From the NCBI GenBank assembly GCA_017428035.1, contig JAFRRR010000094.1, forward strand, positions 1 through 34,820: a stretch of DNA of 34,820 nucleotides, in the 5' to 3' direction. Positions within the stretch are counted from its first letter, which is position 1; the number at the start of each line of letters is the position of its first letter. This DNA is from Bacteroidales bacterium (lineage in GTDB: Bacteria; Bacteroidota; Bacteroidia; Bacteroidales; UBA932). The notes under the pieces are model-generated. The model did no database searches, was not told the origin of the DNA, and worked only from the letters and a program-made list of their open reading frames with translations. The position numbers and the translations under genes were made by a program. Below, one piece after another: positions 23,267-30,749 of this stretch.

Positions 23267-23982
23267 CTGAACAGGTCGTGAAGGACCTTGAGCGAGCGGA
23301 TGTTCAGATTAAGCGAAAGATGGTAGGATAGATATTCTACCATTTTTTGTGCAAAGACGCCGCGGCGGTCGCGGTTCAACTTCAGCGCCAGCGCCTCTTC
23401 GCGCGGGAGCGTCAGAATTTGGTGGAGCAGCAGCGAATCTTCTGCGCTCCAGGCCTCCGCCAGGGTCTCTTCAGATGTAAATTCCGCAATAACCGGCTGG
23501 AAAAGTGGCGTGTCGGGGCAGTAGTTGTCCTTGGGTTGGAAGCCAAGCGCCCGGCAGAAATCCACCAGAAAGCAGAGATGGAAATTGGCCACGCTGCCCG
23601 TCTCGGCGTCCAGGGCCGTTATTTCCCGCTCCAGGAAATTGAACAGGTCGGGGTCCATCGCCCCGTCCTGTACTCCGCGATAAAGAAGTTCTCCTATAAA
23701 CAGCGCCACGGCGCTCTTGTAGGGGTCGGTGCGGATGGCGGTCAGCGGATACGGCCGCTCGGCCTCTTTTAGATATTCCAGATCACCCTTGCCACCAGTG
23801 GCCGTCACATCCAGGATACTCAGGCTGTGATACTGCCCCTGGGCGCCGCGGCTCTTGCCCGCGCCCCGCAGAAAGAAGCCGGTGCGGCCTCTTTCTGCGT
23901 CCAGTGCCTGCACCACCTGCGACCGGTCACCGTACTTGGTCAGGTGCAGCACAATTATGCGGGTCTCGCGTTCTGCGGGCAT
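23263..23982 (-). CDS. recO: DNA repair protein RecO
   Basis: 239 residues. RecO helps load RecA in the RecFOR recombination pathway and anneals SSB-coated strands. The N-terminal OB fold is seen in about 1-80 (ETRIIVLHLTKYGDRSQVVQALDAERG, then LEYLKEAE), followed by a helical domain with FHLCFLVDFCRALGFQP. The zinc-binding cysteine cluster of some RecO proteins is absent, as is common in Bacteroidota. There is a 121-base gap to rdgB upstream with no clear TAnnTTTG box, so it may be read through from rdgB. The stop shares CTAG with the rnr stop. Confidence 0.92.
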   Translation of the reverse strand: MPAERETRIIVLHLTKYGDRSQVVQALDAERGRTGFFLRGAGKSRGAQGQYHSLSILDVTATGGKGDLEYLKEAERPYPLTAIRTDPYKSAVALFIGELLYRGVQDGAMDPDLFNFLEREITALDAETGSVANFHLCFLVDFCRALGFQPKDNYCPDTPLFQPVIAEFTSEETLAEAWSAEDSLLLHQILTLPREEALALKLNRDRRGVFAQKMVEYLSYHLSLNLNIRSLKVLHDLFS

Positions 23983-24103
23983 ATGGTCGTTGGGTTGGTT
24001 TTTAGCTTCTGGAGGCTATGGGGCTGGTTATTAGCGCTTTGTGAAAAATCGCTACCCTCTTTTGCGTGGGGCGATATTTAGGAACGGGCTGTGTGTCAGG
24101 CTG

Positions 24104-24697
24104 TTATCCTTCAGGCTTCAGGTGTGCGATAAGCTTTTCTACTGCGTGGCCGCGGTGGCTGATGGCGTTTTTCTCTTCCAGGGTGAGCATCGCCATAGTC
24201 TTTTCCATTCCTTTGGGAATGAATACCGGGTCGTAGCCAAAGCCCAGCTCGCCCATAGGCTCCAGGGAGATGTTGCCCTCGCAAATGCCCTCAAAGGTGT
24301 GCAGCTCGCCGTCTTCAATAAGGGCAATCACGCAGCGGAAGCGGGCGGTGCGCTCTTCAAAAGGCACCCCCTGCAACTCCTTGAGCAGCTTCACGACATT
24401 CTGGGCCGGGTTCTTGGGAAGGCCGGCGTAGCGTGCGCTATAGACGCCCGGCGCTCCGTTCAGAAAGTCCACCTCAAGGCCTGTGTCGTCTGCAAAGCAG
24501 GTCTTGTGGAACTTGTCCCACACAAACTGCGCCTTCTCCACCGCATTCTCCGGAATGGTTTCGTGGGTTTCGGGGATATCATCTTCCCAGCCCAGCTCGG
24601 CCGGGGTCACAATCTGGTATCCCTCGCCCAGCTTGCCGGCTATCTCAATCACCTTGTTGTGATTGGCGGTGGCAAAAACAATCTTGGTCGGTTTCAT
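24104..24697 (-). CDS. rdgB: Non-canonical purine NTP pyrophosphatase (RdgB/HAM1)
   Basis: 197 residues. It hydrolyses dITP, XTP and similar damaged nucleotides to monophosphates, keeping them out of DNA. The signatures run throughout: FATANHNKVIEI at the N-terminus, ADDTGLEVDFLNGAPGVYSARYAG in the middle, and GYDPVFIPKG and ISHRG near the end. Length is typical. The TATCTTTG box ends only 5 bases before the ATG, so the transcript is probably leaderless. The gene is divergent from the polyprenyl synthase gene. Confidence 0.95.
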   Translation of the reverse strand: MKPTKIVFATANHNKVIEIAGKLGEGYQIVTPAELGWEDDIPETHETIPENAVEKAQFVWDKFHKTCFADDTGLEVDFLNGAPGVYSARYAGLPKNPAQNVVKLLKELQGVPFEERTARFRCVIALIEDGELHTFEGICEGNISLEPMGELGFGYDPVFIPKGMEKTMAMLTLEEKNAISHRGHAVEKLIAHLKPEG

Positions 24698-24702
24698 ATT
24701 GA

Positions 24703-24710
24703 CAAAGATA
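24703..24710 (-). promoter_or_regulatory. -7 promoter box for rdgB
   Basis: TATCTTTG on the minus strand, 5 bases before the rdgB start codon: the tightest spacing in the window. Confidence 0.65.
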
Positions 24711-24732
24711 AATAAATTCCCGGCGGATTCAT

Positions 24733-24740
24733 TATCTTTG
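24733..24740 (+). promoter_or_regulatory. -7 promoter box for the polyprenyl synthase operon
   Basis: TATCTTTG ends 19 bases before the ATG at 24760, divergent from the rdgB box. Confidence 0.65.
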
Positions 24741-24759
24741 TAGACTAAACAAAGAAGCT

Positions 24760-25737
24760 ATGTATTCGCTTAAAGAGCAGGAAGCCATAATTGCGCGCGC
24801 CATATGTAATCTGAAGTTCGTAAAGGAGCCGGCGGGGCTGTACGAGCCGCTGGAGTATATGATGTCCATAGGTGGCAAACGCATCCGTCCGCGCCTTTGC
24901 CTTGCGGCATACAACCTTTACAGCGACGATATCGGCGACAATATCATCTCGCCCGCGCTTGCGCTGGAGATTTTCCACAATTTCACCCTTCTGCACGATG
25001 ACATTATGGACCGTGCCGACACCCGCCGCGGCCAGCTGACGGTGTGCAAGAAGTGGGGCGACAATGTGGCCATCCTTTCCGGCGACGTGATGTGCATCCT
25101 GGCCTATAAATGGCTCACTGCCTGCCCGGCCGACAAGCAGCCGCAGGTGCTGGAGCTATTTACCAAGATGGGCGCCGAGGTTTGCGAGGGGCAGCAGTAC
25201 GATATGGAATTCGAGACGCAGCCAGTGGTCACCGGCGAAGAATATATCAATATGATAGGCCTCAAGACGGCCGCCCTTCTGGCCTGCTCGGTGAAGATGG
25301 GCGCCGTGATTGCCAATGCACCCGAGGCTCAGGCCGAGGCCCTGTACAATTTCGGCTGGCAGATAGGTCTCGCCTTCCAGATTTCCGATGACTATCTGGA
25401 CACTTTCGGCGACCCGCACGTCTTTGGCAAGAAGATTGGCGGCGACATTATGTGCGGCAAGAAGACCTGGCTGCTGGTAGAGGCCCTCAAGCGCGCCTCC
25501 GGTGAAAACCGGAAACGCCTGAACGAAATCCTGGCGATGGGAGACAGTCGCGCCGAAGATAAAATTGCCGCGATGCAGCAGATGTATATCGACCTCGGCG
25601 TGAAGCAGGACGCCGTAAAGGCTATTGAAGAATACCACGAAAAGGCTATGGAATGCCTTTCCGGCAAGGGCTTCAAATCGGAGCAGCTGGAGATTTTGAA
25701 AGAGTTTTCGGCATCACTTGTACACAGGGAGGATTAG
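24760..25737 (+). CDS. Polyprenyl (farnesyl/geranylgeranyl-type) diphosphate synthase
   Basis: 325 residues; a trans-isoprenyl diphosphate synthase that condenses isopentenyl diphosphate with allylic diphosphates for quinone or other isoprenoid precursors. The first Asp-rich motif is DDIMD (80-84), the second DDYLD (210-214); GGKRIRPRL (38-46) binds the substrate diphosphate. The first motif has the DDxxD form rather than the DDxxxxD form of typical bacterial farnesyl synthases. Phe at five residues before it (FTLLHDD) suggests a limited chain length, but the product cannot be assigned from this alone. The following U32 gene begins directly after this stop, so the two form an operon. Confidence 0.92.
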   Translation: MYSLKEQEAIIARAICNLKFVKEPAGLYEPLEYMMSIGGKRIRPRLCLAAYNLYSDDIGDNIISPALALEIFHNFTLLHDDIMDRADTRRGQLTVCKKWGDNVAILSGDVMCILAYKWLTACPADKQPQVLELFTKMGAEVCEGQQYDMEFETQPVVTGEEYINMIGLKTAALLACSVKMGAVIANAPEAQAEALYNFGWQIGLAFQISDDYLDTFGDPHVFGKKIGGDIMCGKKTWLLVEALKRASGENRKRLNEILAMGDSRAEDKIAAMQQMYIDLGVKQDAVKAIEEYHEKAMECLSGKGFKSEQLEILKEFSASLVHRED

Positions 25738-26973
25738 ATGGAACGCCTTGAAATAATGGCCCCGGCGGGCAATTTCGAGTGCCTGCAGGCCGCCATCCAG
25801 GGCGGCGCCGATTCGGTTTATTTCGGCGTCGGCAACCTGAATATGCGGTCGCATTCTGCCAACAATTTTGCGGTGGAAGACCTTCCCGAGGTGTGCCGGA
25901 TATGCCGCGAGGCGGGCATCAAGAGCTATCTGACGGTCAACATAACCTTCTATAACGAAGACCTGGAACCTATGCGCCAGCTGCTCAAGGCGGCGCGCCA
26001 GGCCGGCGTCACGGCGGTAATAGCTTCCGATATGGCGGCCATTATCGAGGCCCGGCGGCTGGGCATCGAGGTGCATATTTCCACCCAGCTGAGCATTTCC
26101 AATACAGAAAGTCTGCGTTTCTACGCACAATTTGCCGACGTGATTGTGTTGGCGCGCGAGCTCACGCTTTTCCAGGTGAAGGATATCCACGAGGCGATTG
26201 TCCGCGAGGGCATCAAGGGCCCTTCGGGCAATCTGGTGCGCATAGAGCTTTTCTGCCACGGAGCGCTGTGTATGGCCGTCTCGGGCAAGTGCTACCTGTC
26301 GCTGCACGCGCACAACGCCTCCGCCAACCGCGGCAGCTGCTATCAGGTGTGCCGCCGCAGCTATCTGGTCACCGACACCGACGACGGCAACCAGCTGGAG
26401 ATCGACAACAAGTACATAATGTCGCCCAAGGACCTCTGCACCATAGAGTTTATGGACCGCATCATAGATGCCGGCGTCACGGTGTTCAAGATCGAGGGGC
26501 GCGCCCGCAGCGGCGAATATGTCAAGACGGCTGCCCGGGCCTACCGCGATGCCGCCGACGCCGTGCAAAACGGCACCTACACGGCCGAATATGGCACCGA
26601 GCTGAAGGCCCGCCTGGCCACAGTGTTCAACCGCGGCTTCTGGGACGGTTATTATCTGGGCGCCAAAATGGGCGAGTGGAGCGATGTCTACGGCAACAAG
26701 GCGACCCGCACCAAAAAGTATATCGGCAAGATTACCAATTGGTTTGAGAAGCTGGGAGTGGCCGAGGTGCAGATAGAGACGGGCGAGATTTCGGTGGGCG
26801 ACCCCGTGATAATCAGCGGCCCCACCACCGGTGTGCTGGAATTCGATATCCCCGAAATCCGCGTGGACCTCAAACCTGTCCAGACCGCCCGCAAAGGCGA
26901 CCTCTGCTCCATTCCCTGCAAGACCAAACTTCGCCGCAGCGACAAAATCTTCCTGTTCAAGGCGGCGGAGTAG
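25738..26973 (+). CDS. U32-family protein (TrhP/YegQ-like tRNA hydroxylation protein)
   Basis: 411 residues. It has the peptidase U32 signature ELFCHGALC followed by SGKCYLS, then NRGSCYQVCRR, giving the four cysteines that probably bind an iron-sulfur cluster. The N-terminal part is a TIM-barrel (MAPAGNFECLQAAIQGGADSVYFG), and the C-terminus is a small beta domain (about 330-405). The best-studied relatives, YegQ/TrhP, act in prephenate-dependent hydroxylation of U34 in tRNA; others were called collagenases. The tRNA role is the better guess for this length and motif set. The ATG abuts the stop of the polyprenyl synthase gene, so translation is probably coupled. Confidence 0.88.
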   Translation: MERLEIMAPAGNFECLQAAIQGGADSVYFGVGNLNMRSHSANNFAVEDLPEVCRICREAGIKSYLTVNITFYNEDLEPMRQLLKAARQAGVTAVIASDMAAIIEARRLGIEVHISTQLSISNTESLRFYAQFADVIVLARELTLFQVKDIHEAIVREGIKGPSGNLVRIELFCHGALCMAVSGKCYLSLHAHNASANRGSCYQVCRRSYLVTDTDDGNQLEIDNKYIMSPKDLCTIEFMDRIIDAGVTVFKIEGRARSGEYVKTAARAYRDAADAVQNGTYTAEYGTELKARLATVFNRGFWDGYYLGAKMGEWSDVYGNKATRTKKYIGKITNWFEKLGVAEVQIETGEISVGDPVIISGPTTGVLEFDIPEIRVDLKPVQTARKGDLCSIPCKTKLRRSDKIFLFKAAE

Positions 26974-26987
26974 GTGCCTCGCCAGGT

Positions 26988-27590
26988 TTACTCCGTATGC
27001 GGATCCTTCCGCACCCGCTTCACCGTGTGCTTAAGTTTGCCAACCACGAAGTTGATTTCGAGATGAGTTTCGGTTTCGCTGGTTTGCAAATCCGGCATTA
27101 CGATGTCCGTCAGCAGTTCGCCGAAGTGGTTCATCATAGAGGTCTGCTTCTCTTTGTCGGTTTCTTCGTGCATCTGGAGCAGTTCCCGCTTAAGACTGCG
27201 GACTTTCACAAAGGTCTCGATAATGGCGAGGGTGGCATCTTCTGCCCTCTTTGATTTAAGGATAGTAGCGAGCATGTATAAGCCTTTTTCTGTGAAGGCT
27301 TTGTAGTTATACTTTGAATGCCGTCCACTTCCAGAAGATCTTTCTAAGGTCAAAATATTTGATCTTAAAACCGCCGACTCCTCATCGGTTAGTTCAAAAA
27401 GATAGCCAACGGGAAACTTGCTGGGATTGTTGCGTACGGCTTGATTTACCTCGCGCGTTTCTACACCATACAATTCGGCCACGTCACGGTCTAGCAGCAC
27501 TTCTTGCTCCCTGATCACTACGATTTTGCTTTCAACATCCTCCAAGCTTACCAGGGCACTGCTGCAGTCTTCTTTTTTCAGTTTACTCAT
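26988..27590 (-). CDS. ORF6N domain protein
   Basis: 200 residues. The N-terminal 100 residues match the ORF6N domain, a putative DNA-binding domain found in phage and mobile-element proteins: VVIREQEVLLDRDVAELYGVETREVNQAVRNN, then FPVGYLFELTDEE and KAFTEKGLYMLATILKSKRA. The C-terminal part is helical and charged with no recognised domain. Such proteins are common singletons in Bacteroidales genomes, often near mobile DNA, and their role is unclear. It converges with the U32 gene (14 bases apart) and is followed upstream by an AT-rich spacer, consistent with past insertion. The base composition is less GC-rich than its neighbours. Confidence 0.88.
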   Translation of the reverse strand: MSKLKKEDCSSALVSLEDVESKIVVIREQEVLLDRDVAELYGVETREVNQAVRNNPSKFPVGYLFELTDEESAVLRSNILTLERSSGSGRHSKYNYKAFTEKGLYMLATILKSKRAEDATLAIIETFVKVRSLKRELLQMHEETDKEKQTSMMNHFGELLTDIVMPDLQTSETETHLEINFVVGKLKHTVKRVRKDPHTE

Positions 27591-27730
27591 AAAACAACGA
27601 ATTTATGGATTAAATGATTGGCTTACGCAGATGCGAATATAATGCATTGCGGGTCGTTTCGTATCGCAAATAACGCGCTAATTATTAAATATTTACGTTT
27701 TTAAAAATGTGGTAGCAGTTTTTAAAACAG

Positions 27731-27761
27731 TTGGATTATTGAAAATAGATGGTTAATTTTG
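27731..27761 (+). promoter_or_regulatory. Promoter of the DUF4988-like lipoprotein gene
   Basis: TTG (27731-27733), 20 bases, then TAATTTTG (27754-27761). This fits the Bacteroidota pattern and would give a leader of about 100 bases, unusually long for this window. Confidence 0.5.
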
Positions 27762-27868
27762 AAAACAGAAAGCGCGCAATTGCCCTCCCCCGATGTTTTC
27801 TGGTGGGGCAACCTGTTGGTAAACAGCTAATTAGGGTGATCACTGTTTAACTAAATATAAAGCAAACC
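27762..27868 (+). other. Structured 5' leader of the lipoprotein mRNA (candidate)
   Basis: TTGCCC (27780-27785) can pair with GGGCAA (27806-27811). AACAG (27822-27826) can pair either with CTGTT upstream (27813-27817) or with CTGTT downstream (27843-27847), two exclusive folds. GTGATCAC (27836-27843) is a DNA palindrome. No known riboswitch class recognised. Bases 27591-27730 are AT-rich spacer with no gene. Confidence 0.35.
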
Positions 27869-29032
27869 ATGAAAAGACTTCTTTCGATTTTGGTACTTAC
27901 CGCGCTGGTTGTGGCCGGCTGCAGCAAGTACGACGACACCGAGCTGCAGCGCCGCGTGAGCGCCCTTGAGGCATACCAGTCTCTTCTTCAGAAACTTGAC
28001 TCCGGCAAGCCGGTTACCTCGTATTCGCAGTCAGGGACCGACGTTACGTTCAACTTTGGCGACGGCACCAGCATTACGATTGACAACAAACCGTCAGCCG
28101 AGAATCCTATCAAGACCATCACCGCCGACGGCAACACTCTGACAATCACCCTTGCCGACGGCACGGTAGTCCCCGTTACCTACGGCGAGAAGGAAAAATT
28201 CGGGTTTGAAATTGCCAATGGCAGAAGGTGCTTCAGCATTCTGGAAAAAGTGGAGTGGCTTCAGTCAAAGCAGTTAAAATTGCCGTATACCCTCTCAGGA
28301 GATATTGCCGACTTAAATGATGTGGACATAGAGACGAGAGTCACTTCATATCACGGTATTGTAGATAGTTATGACCAGGTTTCGGTAGAAAAAACTGATG
28401 CGAAGAGCGGATCGTTAGTCGTAAGTATGGGGCAGGATTCTGAAGGTTCTGGTTGGGACTCGGGCGAGTTTTATTACTATTATCCGGAGATGGTAGTGGA
28501 TGTTACCGCTCACTTCCCAGACGGCACGTCTTCCTACAAGAAACTTTATATAGTCGGTTTCAAGTACTATTTGGAGACCGACGAGAACACCTGGGATTTG
28601 GCTTATGTCGAGTATGACTCCGCATTGAGAATGAACGTGATACGTCTGCCCAAAAATGCCGGTGAGTTCAAAGTGATACTTAAGGTAGGAACGGATACTT
28701 ATACCAACAAGTATTTTTATGCGTTTTATGACGGTGAGCCCTTTACGACATTTAAATACGACGATATCTTCTATAATAAAATTAATGTCTATGAAGATAA
28801 AAACGGCCTCTTTTTGACACCGATTATAGATCTAAATCAAACAGCGACAGTCAACAGTGGCGAAGGCAACTATGGCTCAAAATGGTGGGATGCAATATAT
28901 ACCGCCGATATCAAGTTCACAGCGAACGCCACTGGTGTAGAACGTTATAATGAAATATTATTCTGGAAGCGGGAATCCCCCAGCTCTGCAGGCAGTCTGA
29001 CTCGCGTCAGAGTGATTCAGGCAGCGCACTAA
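27869..29032 (+). CDS. Lipoprotein with DUF4988-like N-terminus and BACON-like C-terminus
   Basis: 387 residues. The signal peptide ends in VVAGC (Cys18); the next residues SKYDDTE are Lys/Asp-rich, resembling the surface-export signal of Bacteroidota lipoproteins. Residues 22-45 form a short coiled coil (LQRRVSALEAYQSLLQKL), followed by beta-rich repeats (GTDVTFNFGDGTSITID, then DGNTLTITLADGTVVPVTYG), the layout of DUF4988 proteins. The middle is unassigned, rich in Tyr and Asp. The C-terminus (ERYNEILFWK, then RVRVIQAA) looks like the end of a BACON/Ig-like domain, which binds glycans or spaces surface proteins. No receptor or enzyme partner is adjacent. It overlaps convergent trmO by 26 bases. 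Confidence 0.8.
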   Translation: MKRLLSILVLTALVVAGCSKYDDTELQRRVSALEAYQSLLQKLDSGKPVTSYSQSGTDVTFNFGDGTSITIDNKPSAENPIKTITADGNTLTITLADGTVVPVTYGEKEKFGFEIANGRRCFSILEKVEWLQSKQLKLPYTLSGDIADLNDVDIETRVTSYHGIVDSYDQVSVEKTDAKSGSLVVSMGQDSEGSGWDSGEFYYYYPEMVVDVTAHFPDGTSSYKKLYIVGFKYYLETDENTWDLAYVEYDSALRMNVIRLPKNAGEFKVILKVGTDTYTNKYFYAFYDGEPFTTFKYDDIFYNKINVYEDKNGLFLTPIIDLNQTATVNSGEGNYGSKWWDAIYTADIKFTANATGVERYNEILFWKRESPSSAGSLTRVRVIQAAH

Positions 29033-29711
29033 TATCCACCACTGTGGCGACATCCCCGGCCACCTTGAAACGGACATTAAAGCTTCCGTAGGCCATGCCC
29101 CAGACTTTGTCGGGGTCGGTGTCGTAGGAGACGCGGGGGTCCAGAGACAACAGCTGAGATATTTGCGAGAGGGTGTCGGAATCGATGCCCTCTCCGCTTT
29201 TTAGGGCATCTGTCGCGCCGGGCGCGAACTCCACCCGTAGTCGGTGGTCCTTGGTCGGGCCGGTGTAGCCGTCGGAGGCCTCCGGAATGCAGTCGGCGTA
29301 TGGTATGTATGGCTTGATGTCGTAAATCGGCGTGCCGTCCAGCAGGTCGGCTCCCGCCACGTGCAGCAGCGGCCCTCGGTCCGCCGTCATCTCTATCGAT
29401 ACCAGTTTCACCGCCGACATCGCCAGCGAATTGGGTCTGAAGGGCGACCTGGAGGCGAAAACTCCTATTCTGGTGTTGCCGCCCAGGCGCGGCGGCCGCA
29501 CGGTGAAATTGCCGTCCCAAGGGGCTGCGGAAAAGCCCCATATCAGCCAGATGTGGGAGAATTCTTCAAGGCCCCGAACGGCGTCTTCCAACCCGTACCC
29601 GGGCTCGAACACCACGGTGGCCGGGCAATCCTCTGCCAGACGGCTCTGGCGGGGGATGCCGAACTTTTCGCCGAATGGCGAGCGGATGTGTGCTATCGGA
29701 GTGATGTCCAT
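29007..29711 (-). CDS. trmO: tRNA (N6-threonylcarbamoyladenosine37-N6)-methyltransferase TrmO
   Basis: 234 residues from the ATG at 29711, which begins the family motif (MDITPIAHIRSPFGEKFGIPRQ region); the frame is open 25 codons further back, but a TACCTTTG box sits 8 bases before this ATG. TrmO (TsaA/YaeB) methylates t6A37 in tRNA-Thr using SAM through an unusual beta-barrel fold. Visible motifs: RSPFRPNSLAMSAVKL, and DLLDGTPIYDIKPYIPYAD, both diagnostic. The C-terminal extension (about 165-234) is the small extra domain of the family. The last 26 bases overlap the end of the convergent lipoprotein gene. Confidence 0.93.
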   Translation of the reverse strand: MDITPIAHIRSPFGEKFGIPRQSRLAEDCPATVVFEPGYGLEDAVRGLEEFSHIWLIWGFSAAPWDGNFTVRPPRLGGNTRIGVFASRSPFRPNSLAMSAVKLVSIEMTADRGPLLHVAGADLLDGTPIYDIKPYIPYADCIPEASDGYTGPTKDHRLRVEFAPGATDALKSGEGIDSDTLSQISQLLSLDPRVSYDTDPDKVWGMAYGSFNVRFKVAGDVATVVDISALPESL

Positions 29712-29719
29712 ACAGAAGA

Positions 29720-29727
29720 CAAAGGTA
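29720..29727 (-). promoter_or_regulatory. -7 promoter box for trmO
   Basis: TACCTTTG on the minus strand, 8 bases before the trmO ATG: another near-leaderless arrangement. It is divergent from the str operon promoter. Confidence 0.6.
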
Positions 29728-29746
29728 ATCTTTTGTGCAAAACGTG

Positions 29747-29776
29747 TTGATATTCTTAAAATTATTTCTATCTTTG
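29747..29776 (+). promoter_or_regulatory. Promoter of the str operon (rpsL-rpsG-fusA-rpsJ)
   Basis: TTG (29747-29749), 19 bases, then TATCTTTG (29769-29776). Best-formed promoter of the window along with that at 6111. The leader is about 50 bases. Confidence 0.7.
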
Positions 29777-29780
29777 CAGC

Positions 29781-29795
29781 CCGCAAAAAATGCGG
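29781..29795 (+). promoter_or_regulatory. Hairpin at the 5' end of the str mRNA
   Basis: CCGCA (29781-29785) pairs with TGCGG (29791-29795) around an A5 loop, starting within about five bases of the -7 box. It would cap the transcript's 5' end; mRNA protection is a guess. Confidence 0.5.
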
Positions 29796-29829
29796 TTAAC
29801 ACATTTAAATAAAAGATTAATAACTTTTT

Positions 29830-30213
<384 letters not shown>

Positions 30214-30247
30214 TTCTGTTTAATTTATCTAATCAATTTGTTGAAAA

Positions 30248-30724
30248 ATGAGAAAAACGAAGCCTAAAAAGAGGATTCTACTTCCTGATCCGAAGTACAA
30301 CGACGTGCTTGTAACACGTTTTGTCAACAACCTTATGTTGCAGGGGAAGAAGAGTATCGCGTATTCTATTTTTTACGATGCCATTGATATGGTAGGCGAG
30401 AAGATGAAAGATTCTGACAAGGCTCCGATAGAAGTTTGGAAGCAGGCTCTGGAGAACATTACTCCCCAGATCGAGGTTAAGAGCCGCCGTGTAGGTGGTG
30501 CCAACTTCCAGGTTCCTACCGAGATCAGACCTGAGCGCAAAATCTCCATCTCGATGAAGAATATGGTACTCTACGCCCGTAAGCGTTCCGGTCACTCAAT
30601 GGCCGAAAAGTTATGTGCCGAGATAATTGCAGCATACAACAATGAGGGTGCTGCATTCAAGCGCAAAGAGGATATGCACAAGATGGCAGAGGCCAACAAG
30701 GCATTTGCCCACTTCCGTTTCTAA
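30248..30724 (+). CDS. rpsG: Ribosomal protein S7
   Basis: 158 residues; the primary 16S rRNA-binding protein of the 30S head. Motifs [37 protein letters not shown] and HRF-like end AFAHFRF are typical. The length fits the family. It is 34 bases after rpsL in the str operon. S7 often represses its own operon by binding the rpsL-rpsG spacer in E. coli; the short spacer here shows no obvious matching structure. Confidence 0.99.
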   Translation: MRKTKPKKRILLPDPKYNDVLVTRFVNNLMLQGKKSIAYSIFYDAIDMVGEKMKDSDKAPIEVWKQALENITPQIEVKSRRVGGANFQVPTEIRPERKISISMKNMVLYARKRSGHSMAEKLCAEIIAAYNNEGAAFKRKEDMHKMAEANKAFAHFRF

Positions 30725-30749
30725 TTCTTTCAAACCTGTAAGGGTTTAG

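Noticed and set aside
23983-24103. Possible small gene or RNA between recO and rdgB
   Set aside because: The 121 bases show no promoter box, no convincing hairpin and no frame with features.
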